A stretch of DNA of 64,000 nt from Compostibacter hankyongensis (GTDB lineage: Bacteria > Bacteroidota > Bacteroidia > Chitinophagales > Chitinophagaceae). Shown piece by piece: positions 17,569 through 24,945 of the stretch (position 1 is its first letter; each line of letters opens with the position of its first letter). A program made the translations under genes and the position numbers. The notes below the pieces were generated by a model. It was given only the letters and a program-made list of their open reading frames with translations, did not search any database and was not told the DNA's origin. The DNA lies in the NCBI RefSeq assembly GCF_039541075.1, contig NZ_BAABFN010000001.1, forward strand, positions 682,001 through 746,000, read 5' to 3'.

Positions 17569-17958
17569 ATGGCAGAAATAGATCCAATAATAGCAGTAAA
17601 AGATGTCGAAGCCAGTTCCAAGTGGTATCAATCCTTACTGAATTGCAGAAGCATGCACGGCGGAAAGGAATTTGATATACTGGTTGCTGAAAACGATGAG
17701 ATTTTAATCTGCCTTCATCAATGGGGAGCGCACGAGCATCCGACCATGGCCGATCCCCGCATCACGCCCGGAAACGGGCTGATCCTTTACTTCCGCACCG
17801 AAAATATGGAAGCCATACGGCAGAATGCCGAAAAGCTGGGCTGGCCGGTTGAAGAAGAGATCCATCTAAATCCGAATTCCACAAAAAGGGAATTTTCACT
17901 CCGGGATCCGGACGGCTATTATCTGACCATCACAGCATTTCACCGGTATGAAGGTTAA
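17569..17958 (+). CDS. VOC/glyoxalase-like protein
   Basis: 129 residues of a single vicinal oxygen chelate domain: two beta-alpha-beta-beta-beta units, 'DPIIAVKDVEASSKWYQSLL' at the start and the family signature 'FSLRDPDGYYLTITAF' at the end. Members include glyoxalases, dioxygenases and resistance proteins for bleomycin or fosfomycin, and the chemistry cannot be assigned here. It follows mazF by 41 nt and may be cotranscribed with it. Confidence 0.8.
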   Translation: MAEIDPIIAVKDVEASSKWYQSLLNCRSMHGGKEFDILVAENDEILICLHQWGAHEHPTMADPRITPGNGLILYFRTENMEAIRQNAEKLGWPVEEEIHLNPNSTKREFSLRDPDGYYLTITAFHRYEG

Positions 17959-18110
17959 GCCGGCCCCCATTCCGACGCCTGCTGCAATATCGTCCCGTTC
18001 TAATCATAGGAGGCCTATGCTAATTACTGTGAGCAGCCCTTTGCTGTAATACGTCCCGCATATCATCCATGTCTATCCTCGTCACCTTGATATGGCCTTT
18101 ATTAATATTT

Positions 18111-18157
18111 GTCCGATATTTCATTCATTTTCCCTAATTTTGTATGAAATATCAGAC
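18111..18157. promoter_or_regulatory. Inverted repeat spanning the hipB promoter and start codon
   Basis: Arms GTCCGATATTTCAT (18111-18124) and ATGAAATATCAGAC (18144-18157) are 14 bp with one mismatch. A consensus -7 box, TAATTTTG (18135-18142), sits between them. The right arm begins exactly at the apparent hipB ATG. This is a likely HipB binding site for autoregulation (inference). Confidence 0.55.
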
Positions 18158-18461
18158 ATTGAGGAGCAAAAAAACCATATTATTACCCTCTGCAGAGAAA
18201 ATCCTCAGCACCTTCGGCGAGAATATCCGGCTGGCCCGCCGTCGACGCCGGCTATCCCTGCAACAGGTAGCGGAGCGGGCGGACATCGCGCGTTCTACCT
18301 TGGGGTTGATTGAAAAGGGGACTCCGGGGGTAGCCATGAGCGCCTACCTGCAGGTGCTCTTTGTGCTTGGCCTGGAAAAGGACCTGTTACGGGTGGCGGC
18401 GGATGACCCGCTGGGTCATAAGCTGCAGGATGCAGGGTTGCTTTCGGAGGGAAGAAAATAA
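18144..18461 (+). CDS. HipB-like antitoxin, XRE-family HTH
   Basis: 105 residues. The XRE/Cro helix-turn-helix spans about residues 25-82: 'FGENIRLARRRRRLSLQQVAERADIARSTL', then 'LIEKGTPGVAMSAYLQVLFVLGL'. The C-terminal tail 'DPLGHKLQDAGLLSEGRK' matches HipB-type antitoxins. It ends 3 nt before hipA. The ATG at 18144 lies only 2 nt after a -7 box, so transcription may begin at or after it; the true start might be a TTG at 18159, or another promoter is used. Confidence 0.85.
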   Translation: MKYQTLRSKKTILLPSAEKILSTFGENIRLARRRRRLSLQQVAERADIARSTLGLIEKGTPGVAMSAYLQVLFVLGLEKDLLRVAADDPLGHKLQDAGLLSEGRK

Positions 18462-18464
18462 GCT

Positions 18465-19739
18465 ATGGCAAAGCAGGCGGGACATAACAAGCAGATCTGG
18501 GTTTATGCGGACTGGCTTGACTTAGGCAGCTTGATGTTTATGGGCATGCTGAAGACGGAACAGGTTCGGGGCAAAGAGATTTTTTCTTTTTCTTATGGTA
18601 AAGGATGGTTGGATAAAGGGCCGGCGTTGTTAGTATTGGATCCTGATCTTGGATTATATGGGGGTCCGCAGTACAGCCGGGACGACAAACCGAATTTCGG
18701 ACTGTTCCTGGATTCCTCACCGGATCGTTGGGGCAGGGTGTTGATGGAGCGCCGGGAAGCGTTGACAGCAAGACAGGAAGCCCGGAAGCCACGGGCGCTG
18801 ATGGAAAGCGATTATCTGCTGGGCGTATTTGACCGCTATAGGATGGGAGGACTGAGGTTCAGATTGGCAGAGGGTGGCCCTTTTCTTGACGACAATGATA
18901 GGGCGGCCGCTCCGCCGATGACGAGTTTGCGGACTTTGGAGGAGGCCAGTCTACAACTGGAAAACGAAGATGCGCCAGACAGTCCGCAGTTTTCCCAATG
19001 GTTGAATTTGCTGATGTCGCCGGGTTCTTCGCTGGGCGGCGCCAGGCCCAAAGCCAGTGTTGCAGACCCTGCAGGTGAGCTCTGGATAGCTAAATTTCCA
19101 AGCAAAAACGACAGCCACGATATGGGAGCATGGGAAATGATAATAAACGAACTGGCGGTTCGATCGGGGCTGAATATCGCAGAAGGATATGCCCGCCGGT
19201 TCACCCAAAACCATCATACTTTCCTTACCAAGCGATTTGATCGCCGCGGGGAAGACAGAATTCATTTTGCTTCCGCAATGACATTGCTGGGTTATAATGA
19301 CGGAGCAGATGCAATGTCCGGTGCCTCTTACCTGCACCTTGCCGAGTTTATCATGCGAAATGGAGCCGGGCCGGATGCAGACCTGGAAGAATTGTGGCGG
19401 CGGATCGTATTTAATATTTATGTCAGCAACAGTGATGATCACCTGCGTAATCACGGCTTTCTGCTAACATCAAAAGGGTGGAAATTGTCGCCGGCTTTTG
19501 ATATCAATCCCGTTCCGTTATCCGCCGGCCTGAGTCTGAACATTTCGGAGCACAGCAACGCCCTCGATCCCGATCTGGCCCGGGACGTGGCTGAGAAATT
19601 CCGGATCAGAGAAAAAAAACGGGAGGTTATCATAGATAAGATCGACAAAGCCGTAAAGCATTGGCGGAAGATCGCGGAGGGTATGGGTATTGCGAGAAAT
19701 GAGATACAGCGGATGGAAGATGCTTTTTTAGTTGGTTGA
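18465..19739 (+). CDS. HipA-like serine/threonine kinase toxin
   Basis: Type II toxin kinase of 424 residues. In characterised HipA proteins it phosphorylates an aminoacyl-tRNA synthetase and induces persistence. The N-subdomain ('LGSLMFMGMLKTEQVRGKEIFSFSYGKGW', 'FGLFLDSSPDRWGR' in parts) is followed by 'PGSSLGGARPKASV', the flexible phosphate-binding loop with the autophosphorylated Ser position, and 'SNSDDHLRNHGF', the catalytic loop. 'LSPAFDINPVP' is the metal-binding Asp segment. No frameshift; the gene looks intact. It pairs with the preceding HTH gene. Confidence 0.92.
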   Translation: MAKQAGHNKQIWVYADWLDLGSLMFMGMLKTEQVRGKEIFSFSYGKGWLDKGPALLVLDPDLGLYGGPQYSRDDKPNFGLFLDSSPDRWGRVLMERREALTARQEARKPRALMESDYLLGVFDRYRMGGLRFRLAEGGPFLDDNDRAAAPPMTSLRTLEEASLQLENEDAPDSPQFSQWLNLLMSPGSSLGGARPKASVADPAGELWIAKFPSKNDSHDMGAWEMIINELAVRSGLNIAEGYARRFTQNHHTFLTKRFDRRGEDRIHFASAMTLLGYNDGADAMSGASYLHLAEFIMRNGAGPDADLEELWRRIVFNIYVSNSDDHLRNHGFLLTSKGWKLSPAFDINPVPLSAGLSLNISEHSNALDPDLARDVAEKFRIREKKREVIIDKIDKAVKHWRKIAEGMGIARNEIQRMEDAFLVG

Positions 19740-19799
19740 CGCGATCCTTTTACGAAGCCTCTTGAATTGTCGATCGTAGCTATAGTTAGCACAATACCC

Positions 19800-20057
19800 A
19801 TGCCCAGGCTATTAATTATACTGACTTTAGGACTTCAAATCGCTTTGGCTTTCATAGCGACGTTTTGTATTTATATGATTTTTGCGCTGCTTGACAACGA
19901 CCTTGGTATTGACGGTTTGTTCGGCCTGTTTATTTTTCAGCCGGTAATCGCAATTTTCATTTCGGGGTTCACCATTTTGGTTTGTCTGCTTATTGGACTT
20001 CCTATTCGGCTAAATCGCAGAATAAATTATTGGTGGGTATCGAATTATTATATGTAA
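19800..20057 (+). CDS. Small hydrophobic membrane protein, unknown function
   Basis: 85 residues from ATG 19800; a TTG 33 nt earlier is less likely. Two long hydrophobic stretches (about residues 3-30 'LLIILTLGLQIALAFIATFC', and 40-68 'LFGLFIFQPVIAIFISGFTI') suggest two transmembrane helices, ending in a basic 'RLNRRINYWW' tail. I recognise no family. Its 3' end overlaps, on the other strand, the remnant described at 20010-20120. Confidence 0.45.
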   Translation: MPRLLIILTLGLQIALAFIATFCIYMIFALLDNDLGIDGLFGLFIFQPVIAIFISGFTILVCLLIGLPIRLNRRINYWWVSNYYM

Positions 20058-20120
20058 ACTCCAGGTATTTCCATCAGGATTGGTAATGGTTGCGAAATTT
20101 CCAGAAGGGGCGTCTGTCAT
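20010..20120 (-). pseudogene. C-terminal remnant of a VOC/glyoxalase gene
   Basis: Immediately after the YCII-SnoaL gene, sharing an ATGA overlap with its stop, a 36-codon frame reads 'MTDAPSGNFATITNPDGNTW'. This matches the last strand-turn of VOC proteins of the 'FxDPDGNxW' type, but nothing before it is VOC-like and it soon runs out. It is best explained as the 3' stub of a deleted VOC gene and marks a rearrangement junction near 20050-20120. Confidence 0.4.
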
Positions 20121-20977
20121 TCCTTTTTTAGTTGGGAGCCTGGGATTAAGCCTTCCGGGATTAAACTGATTTGTGTCAATACACCTAATCTGTCGCCTTG
20201 TAGCCAGGCATTGGTAACTTTTCCGTCTTTTAGCTGATATATGACAATTGCATTGTCTGTTACCTTTTTATTGCTTGCAGGAATACCCCTGAATGGAGCA
20301 GTATTTGTTCCATTCCAATGCCACCGTACTATAATTTTGTCGCCTTCGGAAACCATATCTTCAATCGTCCACTCTATATCGGGAAACCCGGCAATAACGG
20401 ACAATACCGTACTTGAAAATCCTGCAACACCTTTAACGCCTCCAATGCCTACATAATCAGGCGAAATTACATCGTTAAGAAGTTCAATTTTCCTGTTGTT
20501 TAAAATATTCTCATAAAGATTGCGGATTATTTCTTTATTGGTAGTTTCGGGTCGTGGTTGCGTTTCTCTGACTTCTACCGTGCCACCTTGATTAAGAATT
20601 GGACATTGTTGTGCCAGTTTTGTTGCTTGTTCAATATCTGTTGCTTTGACGATAATATTGCTGATAACTTTGGTGTTGTTGGAAACTATAGATTTCTTTG
20701 CAACATTTCTATCTTTTCCTGTTACCACATATCCATCGGTTGGAGCAATAAAGCTGGTTACAAAAATTCCGTCCGCTTTCCATTGGTCGGTAAGTGTTGT
20801 CCATTGTGTCCTCACAGCTTGTGCTTGTGTAGGTCCATAACCAATCGGCAGGCGAATTAATAAGATGTATTCTTTCATTTTTTCTGTTTTAATTAATTCT
20901 TTTTTTTGAGAAAATGCAACTATGCTCAAAAGCAATATTGTAAAAAGGGGAAACCCTTTTCTTGCTTTGTGCCGCAT
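20117..20977 (-). CDS. Secreted YCII-like / SnoaL-like fusion protein
   Basis: 286 residues from ATG 20977; a TTG at 21007 would add 10. The signal peptide 'GFPLFTILLLSIVAFSQ' is followed by a YCII-type ferredoxin-like domain (about 35-125: 'MKEYILLIRLPIGYGPTQAQ', 'WKADGIFVTSF', ending 'GTVEVRETQPRP'). Then comes a SnoaL/ester-cyclase cone (about 145-275: 'NLYENILNNRKIELLNDVIS', 'PDIEWTIEDMVSEGDKIIVR', 'GIPASNKKVTDNAIVIYQL'). YCII and SnoaL domains are usually single cytoplasmic proteins, so both the fusion and the signal peptide are unusual. AT-rich; probably cotranscribed with the AraC gene 74 nt upstream. Confidence 0.8.
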   Translation of the reverse strand: MRHKARKGFPLFTILLLSIVAFSQKKELIKTEKMKEYILLIRLPIGYGPTQAQAVRTQWTTLTDQWKADGIFVTSFIAPTDGYVVTGKDRNVAKKSIVSNNTKVISNIIVKATDIEQATKLAQQCPILNQGGTVEVRETQPRPETTNKEIIRNLYENILNNRKIELLNDVISPDYVGIGGVKGVAGFSSTVLSVIAGFPDIEWTIEDMVSEGDKIIVRWHWNGTNTAPFRGIPASNKKVTDNAIVIYQLKDGKVTNAWLQGDRLGVLTQISLIPEGLIPGSQLKKE

Positions 20978-21051
20978 AAGAATGATTTTAAATGCTTCAC
21001 ACTGCAAAATTGATGATTTGCAGTTTTGGAAACTTGTAAAAAATCATTGAT

Positions 21052-21825
21052 TTACCAGAAAGAGGCAGATTTGAAGAAATCGGTTGGCGCTTGTCCTGTA
21101 AAAATTTTGAAGTCTTTATTGAAATGCGGCTGGTCGTAATATCCGTTTTCAAAGGCAACGTCAAGAAGGGGAGTATCTATTTTACTTTGACGGATAACAG
21201 CATTCATTTTGACGATGTACGAAAACTGCTTGGGGGTTGCTCCCGTTCTCTTTCTGAATCGTTTTTCAAAAGCGTCCTGACTGATATATAGGTCGTTCGC
21301 TAATTCTTTTATCCTGATATTGCCTTTTGCCGAATAAATTTTTGCAATAGCTTCCGATACGAGCTTGTCAGGATTATGGTGAATAATTTTGGAAAACAAA
21401 AACTCCTCTACAACGGTAATCTTTGATGCAAGGCTTTCGCTTTCTGCTAAACGTTCTTCTACCAGAGAAATTTCCAACGATGAAAAAAAGTTGTCTAATG
21501 AAATACTCTGCTCAAACAGTTCGTGAAGCGGTTGTTTAAAAAATACCGAGGCTCCTGTTTCTTTGAATAATACGATAATGGCTGCCGAGTGGGGAGCATA
21601 ATTGATAAGTCTGACGGATTTTTTTAGTCCTGAAAAAGCTACAGTTGGTAAGACGGTTTTGTTATTGTCATTAAGATATGAAATTTGTCCCCGGATACGG
21701 AATGCCAAAGCGAATGAAGTGCCTGGCAAAACCCTATTCGTTATTTCACCCTGGCTTTCAATAACAGCGTAAGCTTTAACGAATGGCTTTAGCTGCTCTG
21801 TTGGTATATAAGTTTCAAATCTCAT
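21052..21825 (-). CDS. AraC-family transcriptional regulator
   Basis: 257 residues. An N-terminal cupin-like sensing region (about 1-150, 'PTEQLKPFVKAYAVIES', 'VLPGTSFALAFRIRGQIS') precedes the double helix-turn-helix AraC domain (about 165-255). Motifs are 'IRIKELANDLYISQDAFEKR', 'RKRTGATPKQFSYIVKM' and the signature 'LLDVAFENGYYDQPHFNKDF'. Codon use is AT-rich like the next gene. It likely controls itself and the YCII-SnoaL gene downstream (inference from arrangement). Confidence 0.9.
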   Translation of the reverse strand: MRFETYIPTEQLKPFVKAYAVIESQGEITNRVLPGTSFALAFRIRGQISYLNDNNKTVLPTVAFSGLKKSVRLINYAPHSAAIIVLFKETGASVFFKQPLHELFEQSISLDNFFSSLEISLVEERLAESESLASKITVVEEFLFSKIIHHNPDKLVSEAIAKIYSAKGNIRIKELANDLYISQDAFEKRFRKRTGATPKQFSYIVKMNAVIRQSKIDTPLLDVAFENGYYDQPHFNKDFKIFTGQAPTDFFKSASFW

Positions 21826-22303
21826 TCGGTAGTTCGGTCATTCTATATTTCTGTTTTATGTTTGTCTTGTCTGATAAAAGTAATGTCGGCGTTTAGTCTT
21901 ACTGACAATGGTCAAGGCATATAAAATTCCAAAACTTTTAGCTGAACACAAAGGTAACAAAAAGGGGCAACCTGCCGTTTAGCCTGTTGCCAAGTGCCGT
22001 CAGGAAATGAATTGATAACAGTTTTCAAGCTATTATAACAAGTATGTTGAAAATATCATCTGGAAAAACATGAAACGAACCACGCGAATAATTCCATTCA
22101 TTATATAAAGATAAGCGACAATCGGCCCTTGTTCATCCCTTTGATGATCCATCACATGCGGCTTATCGCTTATGTAATCCAGGGATCATGGGTCGCATCA
22201 CTTCCCGCATCAACATCCTGTTTTTGTATATTGCTTATTTAGCGCAAAAACAAAAGAGGCATTCCAGAATTAGGGCTGGATTTTGCCTCTTTTGCAACTT
22301 CGG
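21826..22303. other. Non-coding AT-rich stretch between AraC gene and tRNA-Arg
   Basis: 478 bp with no credible gene. A possible -7 box for the AraC gene on the minus strand (TACCTTTG, 21949-21956) has no matching -33. An 8-bp inverted repeat (ATAAGCGA ... TCGCTTAT, within about 22100-22175) has unknown meaning. The tRNA terminator occupies the right end. Confidence 0.5.
22246..22294 (-). terminator. Rho-independent terminator of tRNA-Arg
   Basis: 11-bp perfect arms CAAAAGAGGCA (22251-22261) and TGCCTCTTTTG (22284-22294), with an inner CCAG/CTGG pair extending the stem. On the minus strand the hairpin is followed by TTTTTG. It lies 10 nt after the tRNA 3' end. Confidence 0.8.
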
Positions 22304-22375
22304 TAGCCCCGCCAAGAATCGAACTTGGATCTAAAGTTTAGGAAACTTCTATTCTATCCATTGAACTACGGGGCC
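22304..22375 (-). tRNA. tRNA-Arg (anticodon CCU)
   Basis: 72 nt that fold as a complete cloverleaf. Acceptor GGCCCCG/CGGGGCT has a G-U first pair; the D arm has 'AATGGATA'. The anticodon stem GAAGT/ACTTT encloses loop TTCCTAA with anticodon CCT, and the T arm is CCAAG-TTCGATT-CTTGG. Discriminator is A, and CCA is not fully encoded (ACC then G). A GC-rich hairpin abuts its 5' end. tRNA-Arg genes are common integration sites, and the accessory region lies on the 3' side of this one. Confidence 0.95.
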
Positions 22376-22379
22376 GGGA

Positions 22380-22396
22380 GCGCCGCAAGGCGGCGC
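22380..22396. repeat. GC-rich hairpin just upstream of tRNA-Arg
   Basis: GCGCCGC, AAG, GCGGCGC: 7-bp perfect arms, 4 nt from the tRNA 5' end and downstream of the acyl-CoA ligase stop. It may end the ligase transcript or form part of the tRNA leader. No T-run follows. Confidence 0.4.
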
Positions 22397-22525
22397 CGGG
22401 CTGCAAAAATACTATTTCCTGCGGGGAAAAGAAGCGGAGACCGGCCGACGGTCACAAAACATTTTTTATTGCCGGAAGATTGCGTTGATCCGGGCTATTA
22501 CCGGGTGACTGCGATCCTGCCAGCG

Positions 22526-24478
22526 TTAACGGCCTGGAAAGGCTGTCCGGGCAACATTGGCGGAATGATACATCTCCTCGATCTCAGCGGCAAACTTCTC
22601 CTGTATGATCTTCCGCTTTGGCTTCAGGGTCGGGGTCAGCTCCCCGCTTTCCACCGACCAGGGCCGTGGAAGCAGGGTGAATTTCTTGATCTGCTCTACC
22701 GGCCCGAACTGCGGGTTGTACCGGGCGATGATCTCCTCGTAAAGACGGAGCACTTCGGGCTGCTGTACCAGGTCTTCAAGGGCCGCGGCCATATCCCCGG
22801 GCGTAGCGGTGGCGGCCACCGCTGAAGGCGCTGCTCCGGTATGGTCGCCCGTCGCCGGCTTTGAGGAATATGCCGCTCCGTCGTGTCCATTGGGGAGATC
22901 GCCGCCGTCTTCGTCCGGGACGCCGTCGCGCTGCTGCCGGTACCAGGCCTCCAGCAGGGTGAAGGCCGGCACCACCAGTGCGGCGGTGAACTTGCGGTCG
23001 GCTCCCACTACCATGATCTGCTCGATAAAGGGCGATTCCATCATCTTGTTTTCCACCGGCTGAGGGGCCACATATTTGCCGCCGGAGGTTTTGAAAAGGG
23101 CCTTCTTCCGGTCGGTAAGCTGCAGGAAACGTCCCTCCGTAAAACTGCCTACGTCGCCGGTATACAGCCATCCGTCGCGGATAGCCTCGGCGGTGAGATC
23201 GGGCCGGCGGTAATACCCCGGCGTTACGCCCGGTCCTTTACAGCAGATTTCCCCGTCTTCCGCAATCCTTACCTCCACGCCGTCGATGACGGGGCCAACA
23301 GTGCCGAATCTACGCGCTTCGGGTTCTGCCCGGTTGACGCTGATAACAGGAGCCGTTTCGGTAAGCCCGTAGCCTTCCAGCACCGTGATGCCTGCGGCGG
23401 TGAAGAGCTTCAGCAGCCGGAGCTGACAGGCGGCCGAGCCGGAAACGATCACCTCTACTGTCCCGCCGAGGGCCGCCTTCCATTTGCTGAAGACCAGCCG
23501 TCGCGCGAGGTAAAGCTGAATGCGGTAAGAGAGTCCCGGCGGAGGCTGCAGCGCATAGCGTTTCCCGATCGCCAGCGCGCGGAAAAAGAGGATTCTTTTC
23601 AAGCCCTTCAGGGTCTCTCCTTTGGCCAGTATCTTTTCGTATACCTTTTCCAGCAGCCGGGGTACCGTAGTGAAGATGTGGGGGCGTACCGTGCGAAGGT
23701 CTTCCGCCAGGTTTTCCGTTCCCGCGGCATAATAAACGGATACGCCGCCGTAAATATACAGGTAGGTGATCATCCGCTCAAAAACATGGTTCAGCGGCAG
23801 AAAGCTGAGCGCACGGGAGCCGGGACCGCAAGGAAGGTAATGAATACAGGTCAGCACGTTGCTGACGATATTGCCGTGGGTCAGCATCACGCCCTTGGGC
23901 TCCCCTGTAGTGCCGGAGGTATAGATAATGGTGGCCAGGTGGTCCGGACGGATGCTGTCACGGATTTCCCCGACCCGGCGGTGGTCTGCCTCCGTGATCC
24001 CGGAAAGCAGGGTATCCCAGGCCGCTGCGCCCGGTACGGCGGAAAGGGTGAAGAGCTGTTCCAGGGCAGGCAGGCGGGGTTGGAGGTTTTTGATTTTTTC
24101 ATACAAGTCCGCATTGCCGGCAAAGGCCATTTTTACCCCGGCATCGCGCAGCACCAGCTCGAGCTCTGCCTCGCTGATGTTAGGGTACACGGGCACCAGT
24201 ATGGCCCCGATCTGCTGGCAGGCCAGGTCGAGCAGAACCCATTCGGGACAGTTCCAGGAAAGCACGGCCACCTTATCCTGCGATTCGGGCGTCAGCCTCC
24301 GCCCGCTGATGCCGCTCTTCAGCAAGCCGGCCGCCAGCTCCCGGCTGATGAGGATCACCTCGCCGGAGGCATACCCGGTCTGCTTTCCCGCACAGGTACT
24401 TCCCAGCATAACGGTCTGGGGAAAGCGGCGGTTTTGCGCTTCCGCAAGGTCGAACAGCCGGCTGGGGGTGGTGTGCAT
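22526..24478 (-). CDS. Long-chain fatty acid-CoA ligase (AMP-forming) with unusual linker
   Basis: ANL-superfamily enzyme activating fatty acids to acyl-CoA via acyl-AMP, of the FadD15/ACSBG-like kind. 650 residues from ATG 24478; an in-frame TTG at 24505 lies close to the preceding gene's terminator and is less likely. The P-loop 'YTSGTTGEPKG' is at 186-196, with 'EGYGLTETAPVISVN', 'DGWLYTGDVGSF', and 'LTDRKKALFKTSGGKYVAPQ' in the C-terminal hinge. Residues about 518-560 (22799-22927) form a Gly/Ala/Asp/Pro-rich low-complexity insert inside the small C-terminal domain that family members lack. Otherwise intact. Confidence 0.92.
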   Translation of the reverse strand: MHTTPSRLFDLAEAQNRRFPQTVMLGSTCAGKQTGYASGEVILISRELAAGLLKSGISGRRLTPESQDKVAVLSWNCPEWVLLDLACQQIGAILVPVYPNISEAELELVLRDAGVKMAFAGNADLYEKIKNLQPRLPALEQLFTLSAVPGAAAWDTLLSGITEADHRRVGEIRDSIRPDHLATIIYTSGTTGEPKGVMLTHGNIVSNVLTCIHYLPCGPGSRALSFLPLNHVFERMITYLYIYGGVSVYYAAGTENLAEDLRTVRPHIFTTVPRLLEKVYEKILAKGETLKGLKRILFFRALAIGKRYALQPPPGLSYRIQLYLARRLVFSKWKAALGGTVEVIVSGSAACQLRLLKLFTAAGITVLEGYGLTETAPVISVNRAEPEARRFGTVGPVIDGVEVRIAEDGEICCKGPGVTPGYYRRPDLTAEAIRDGWLYTGDVGSFTEGRFLQLTDRKKALFKTSGGKYVAPQPVENKMMESPFIEQIMVVGADRKFTAALVVPAFTLLEAWYRQQRDGVPDEDGGDLPNGHDGAAYSSKPATGDHTGAAPSAVAATATPGDMAAALEDLVQQPEVLRLYEEIIARYNPQFGPVEQIKKFTLLPRPWSVESGELTPTLKPKRKIIQEKFAAEIEEMYHSANVARTAFPGR

Positions 24479-24524
24479 ACGTGCAGGATTGTTTTCCGGA
24501 AACAATAAGGGCTAAAAATAATAA

Positions 24525-24546
24525 AAGTCCCGCCATGGCGGGACTT
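24525..24546 (-). terminator. Terminator hairpin after the 2TM protein gene
   Basis: AAGTCCCGCC-AT-GGCGGGACTT, a perfect 22-bp hairpin. On the minus strand it is followed by a T-rich tail (TTATTATTTTT). It separates the 2TM gene (stop 24593) from the acyl-CoA ligase (ATG 24478). Confidence 0.75.
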
Positions 24547-24592
24547 CGGTCCAAAAGATTTCAGCAGTTTAAGTTTTCGGCAGAACGGGAGA

Positions 24593-24856
24593 TCAGCCTT
24601 CCCTTTCCTGCAGGTATTTTACATATCCTTTGTCGGAATTATTCCGGTTGCTGTCAAAAAAAGTATTGCAGAAATGGCCCAGCACAAAGATGAACCAGCT
24701 GCCGGTAAACCAGGCTTCCCAGGGATAGGCCCCCCCATGCAGGGCTTTGTTGGACACGTAGTAATGCGTCCAGAGAATGGCCATGGCAATGAGATAAATG
24801 GCCAGGTGAATAAAAAAAACGCCCTTTGAGGGATGTTTATAAGCCGTTTCTTCCAT
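24593..24856 (-). CDS. 2TM-domain membrane protein
   Basis: 87 residues. Two transmembrane helices ('VFFIHLAIYLIAMAILWTHY', about 13-32, and 'WFTGSWFIFVLGHFCNTFF', about 49-67) are joined by a short loop. This fits the small '2TM domain' family often found in Bacteroidota beside sensor kinases or alone. Function is unknown. It is a single-gene unit with its own terminator. Confidence 0.7.
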   Translation of the reverse strand: MEETAYKHPSKGVFFIHLAIYLIAMAILWTHYYVSNKALHGGAYPWEAWFTGSWFIFVLGHFCNTFFDSNRNNSDKGYVKYLQEREG

Positions 24857-24945
24857 GTTGCATTTGTTTATACTGCCGCAAAGTTAATTGTTTTGCGGTT
24901 AAAAAAGTCACGAAAAATCGTTCCGGTGCGATCATTTTGCGACCG

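Noticed and set aside
16900..22303. Duplicated tRNA-Arg 3' end as left attachment site
   Set aside because: I looked for another copy of GGTAGCCCCGCCAAGA in this block and saw none, and there is no integrase, so no attachment site is annotated.
22883..24508. 541-codon open frame on the plus strand antisense to the acyl-CoA ligase
   Set aside because: The minus-strand frame has all ANL motifs; the plus-strand product has none and no export or domain signal.
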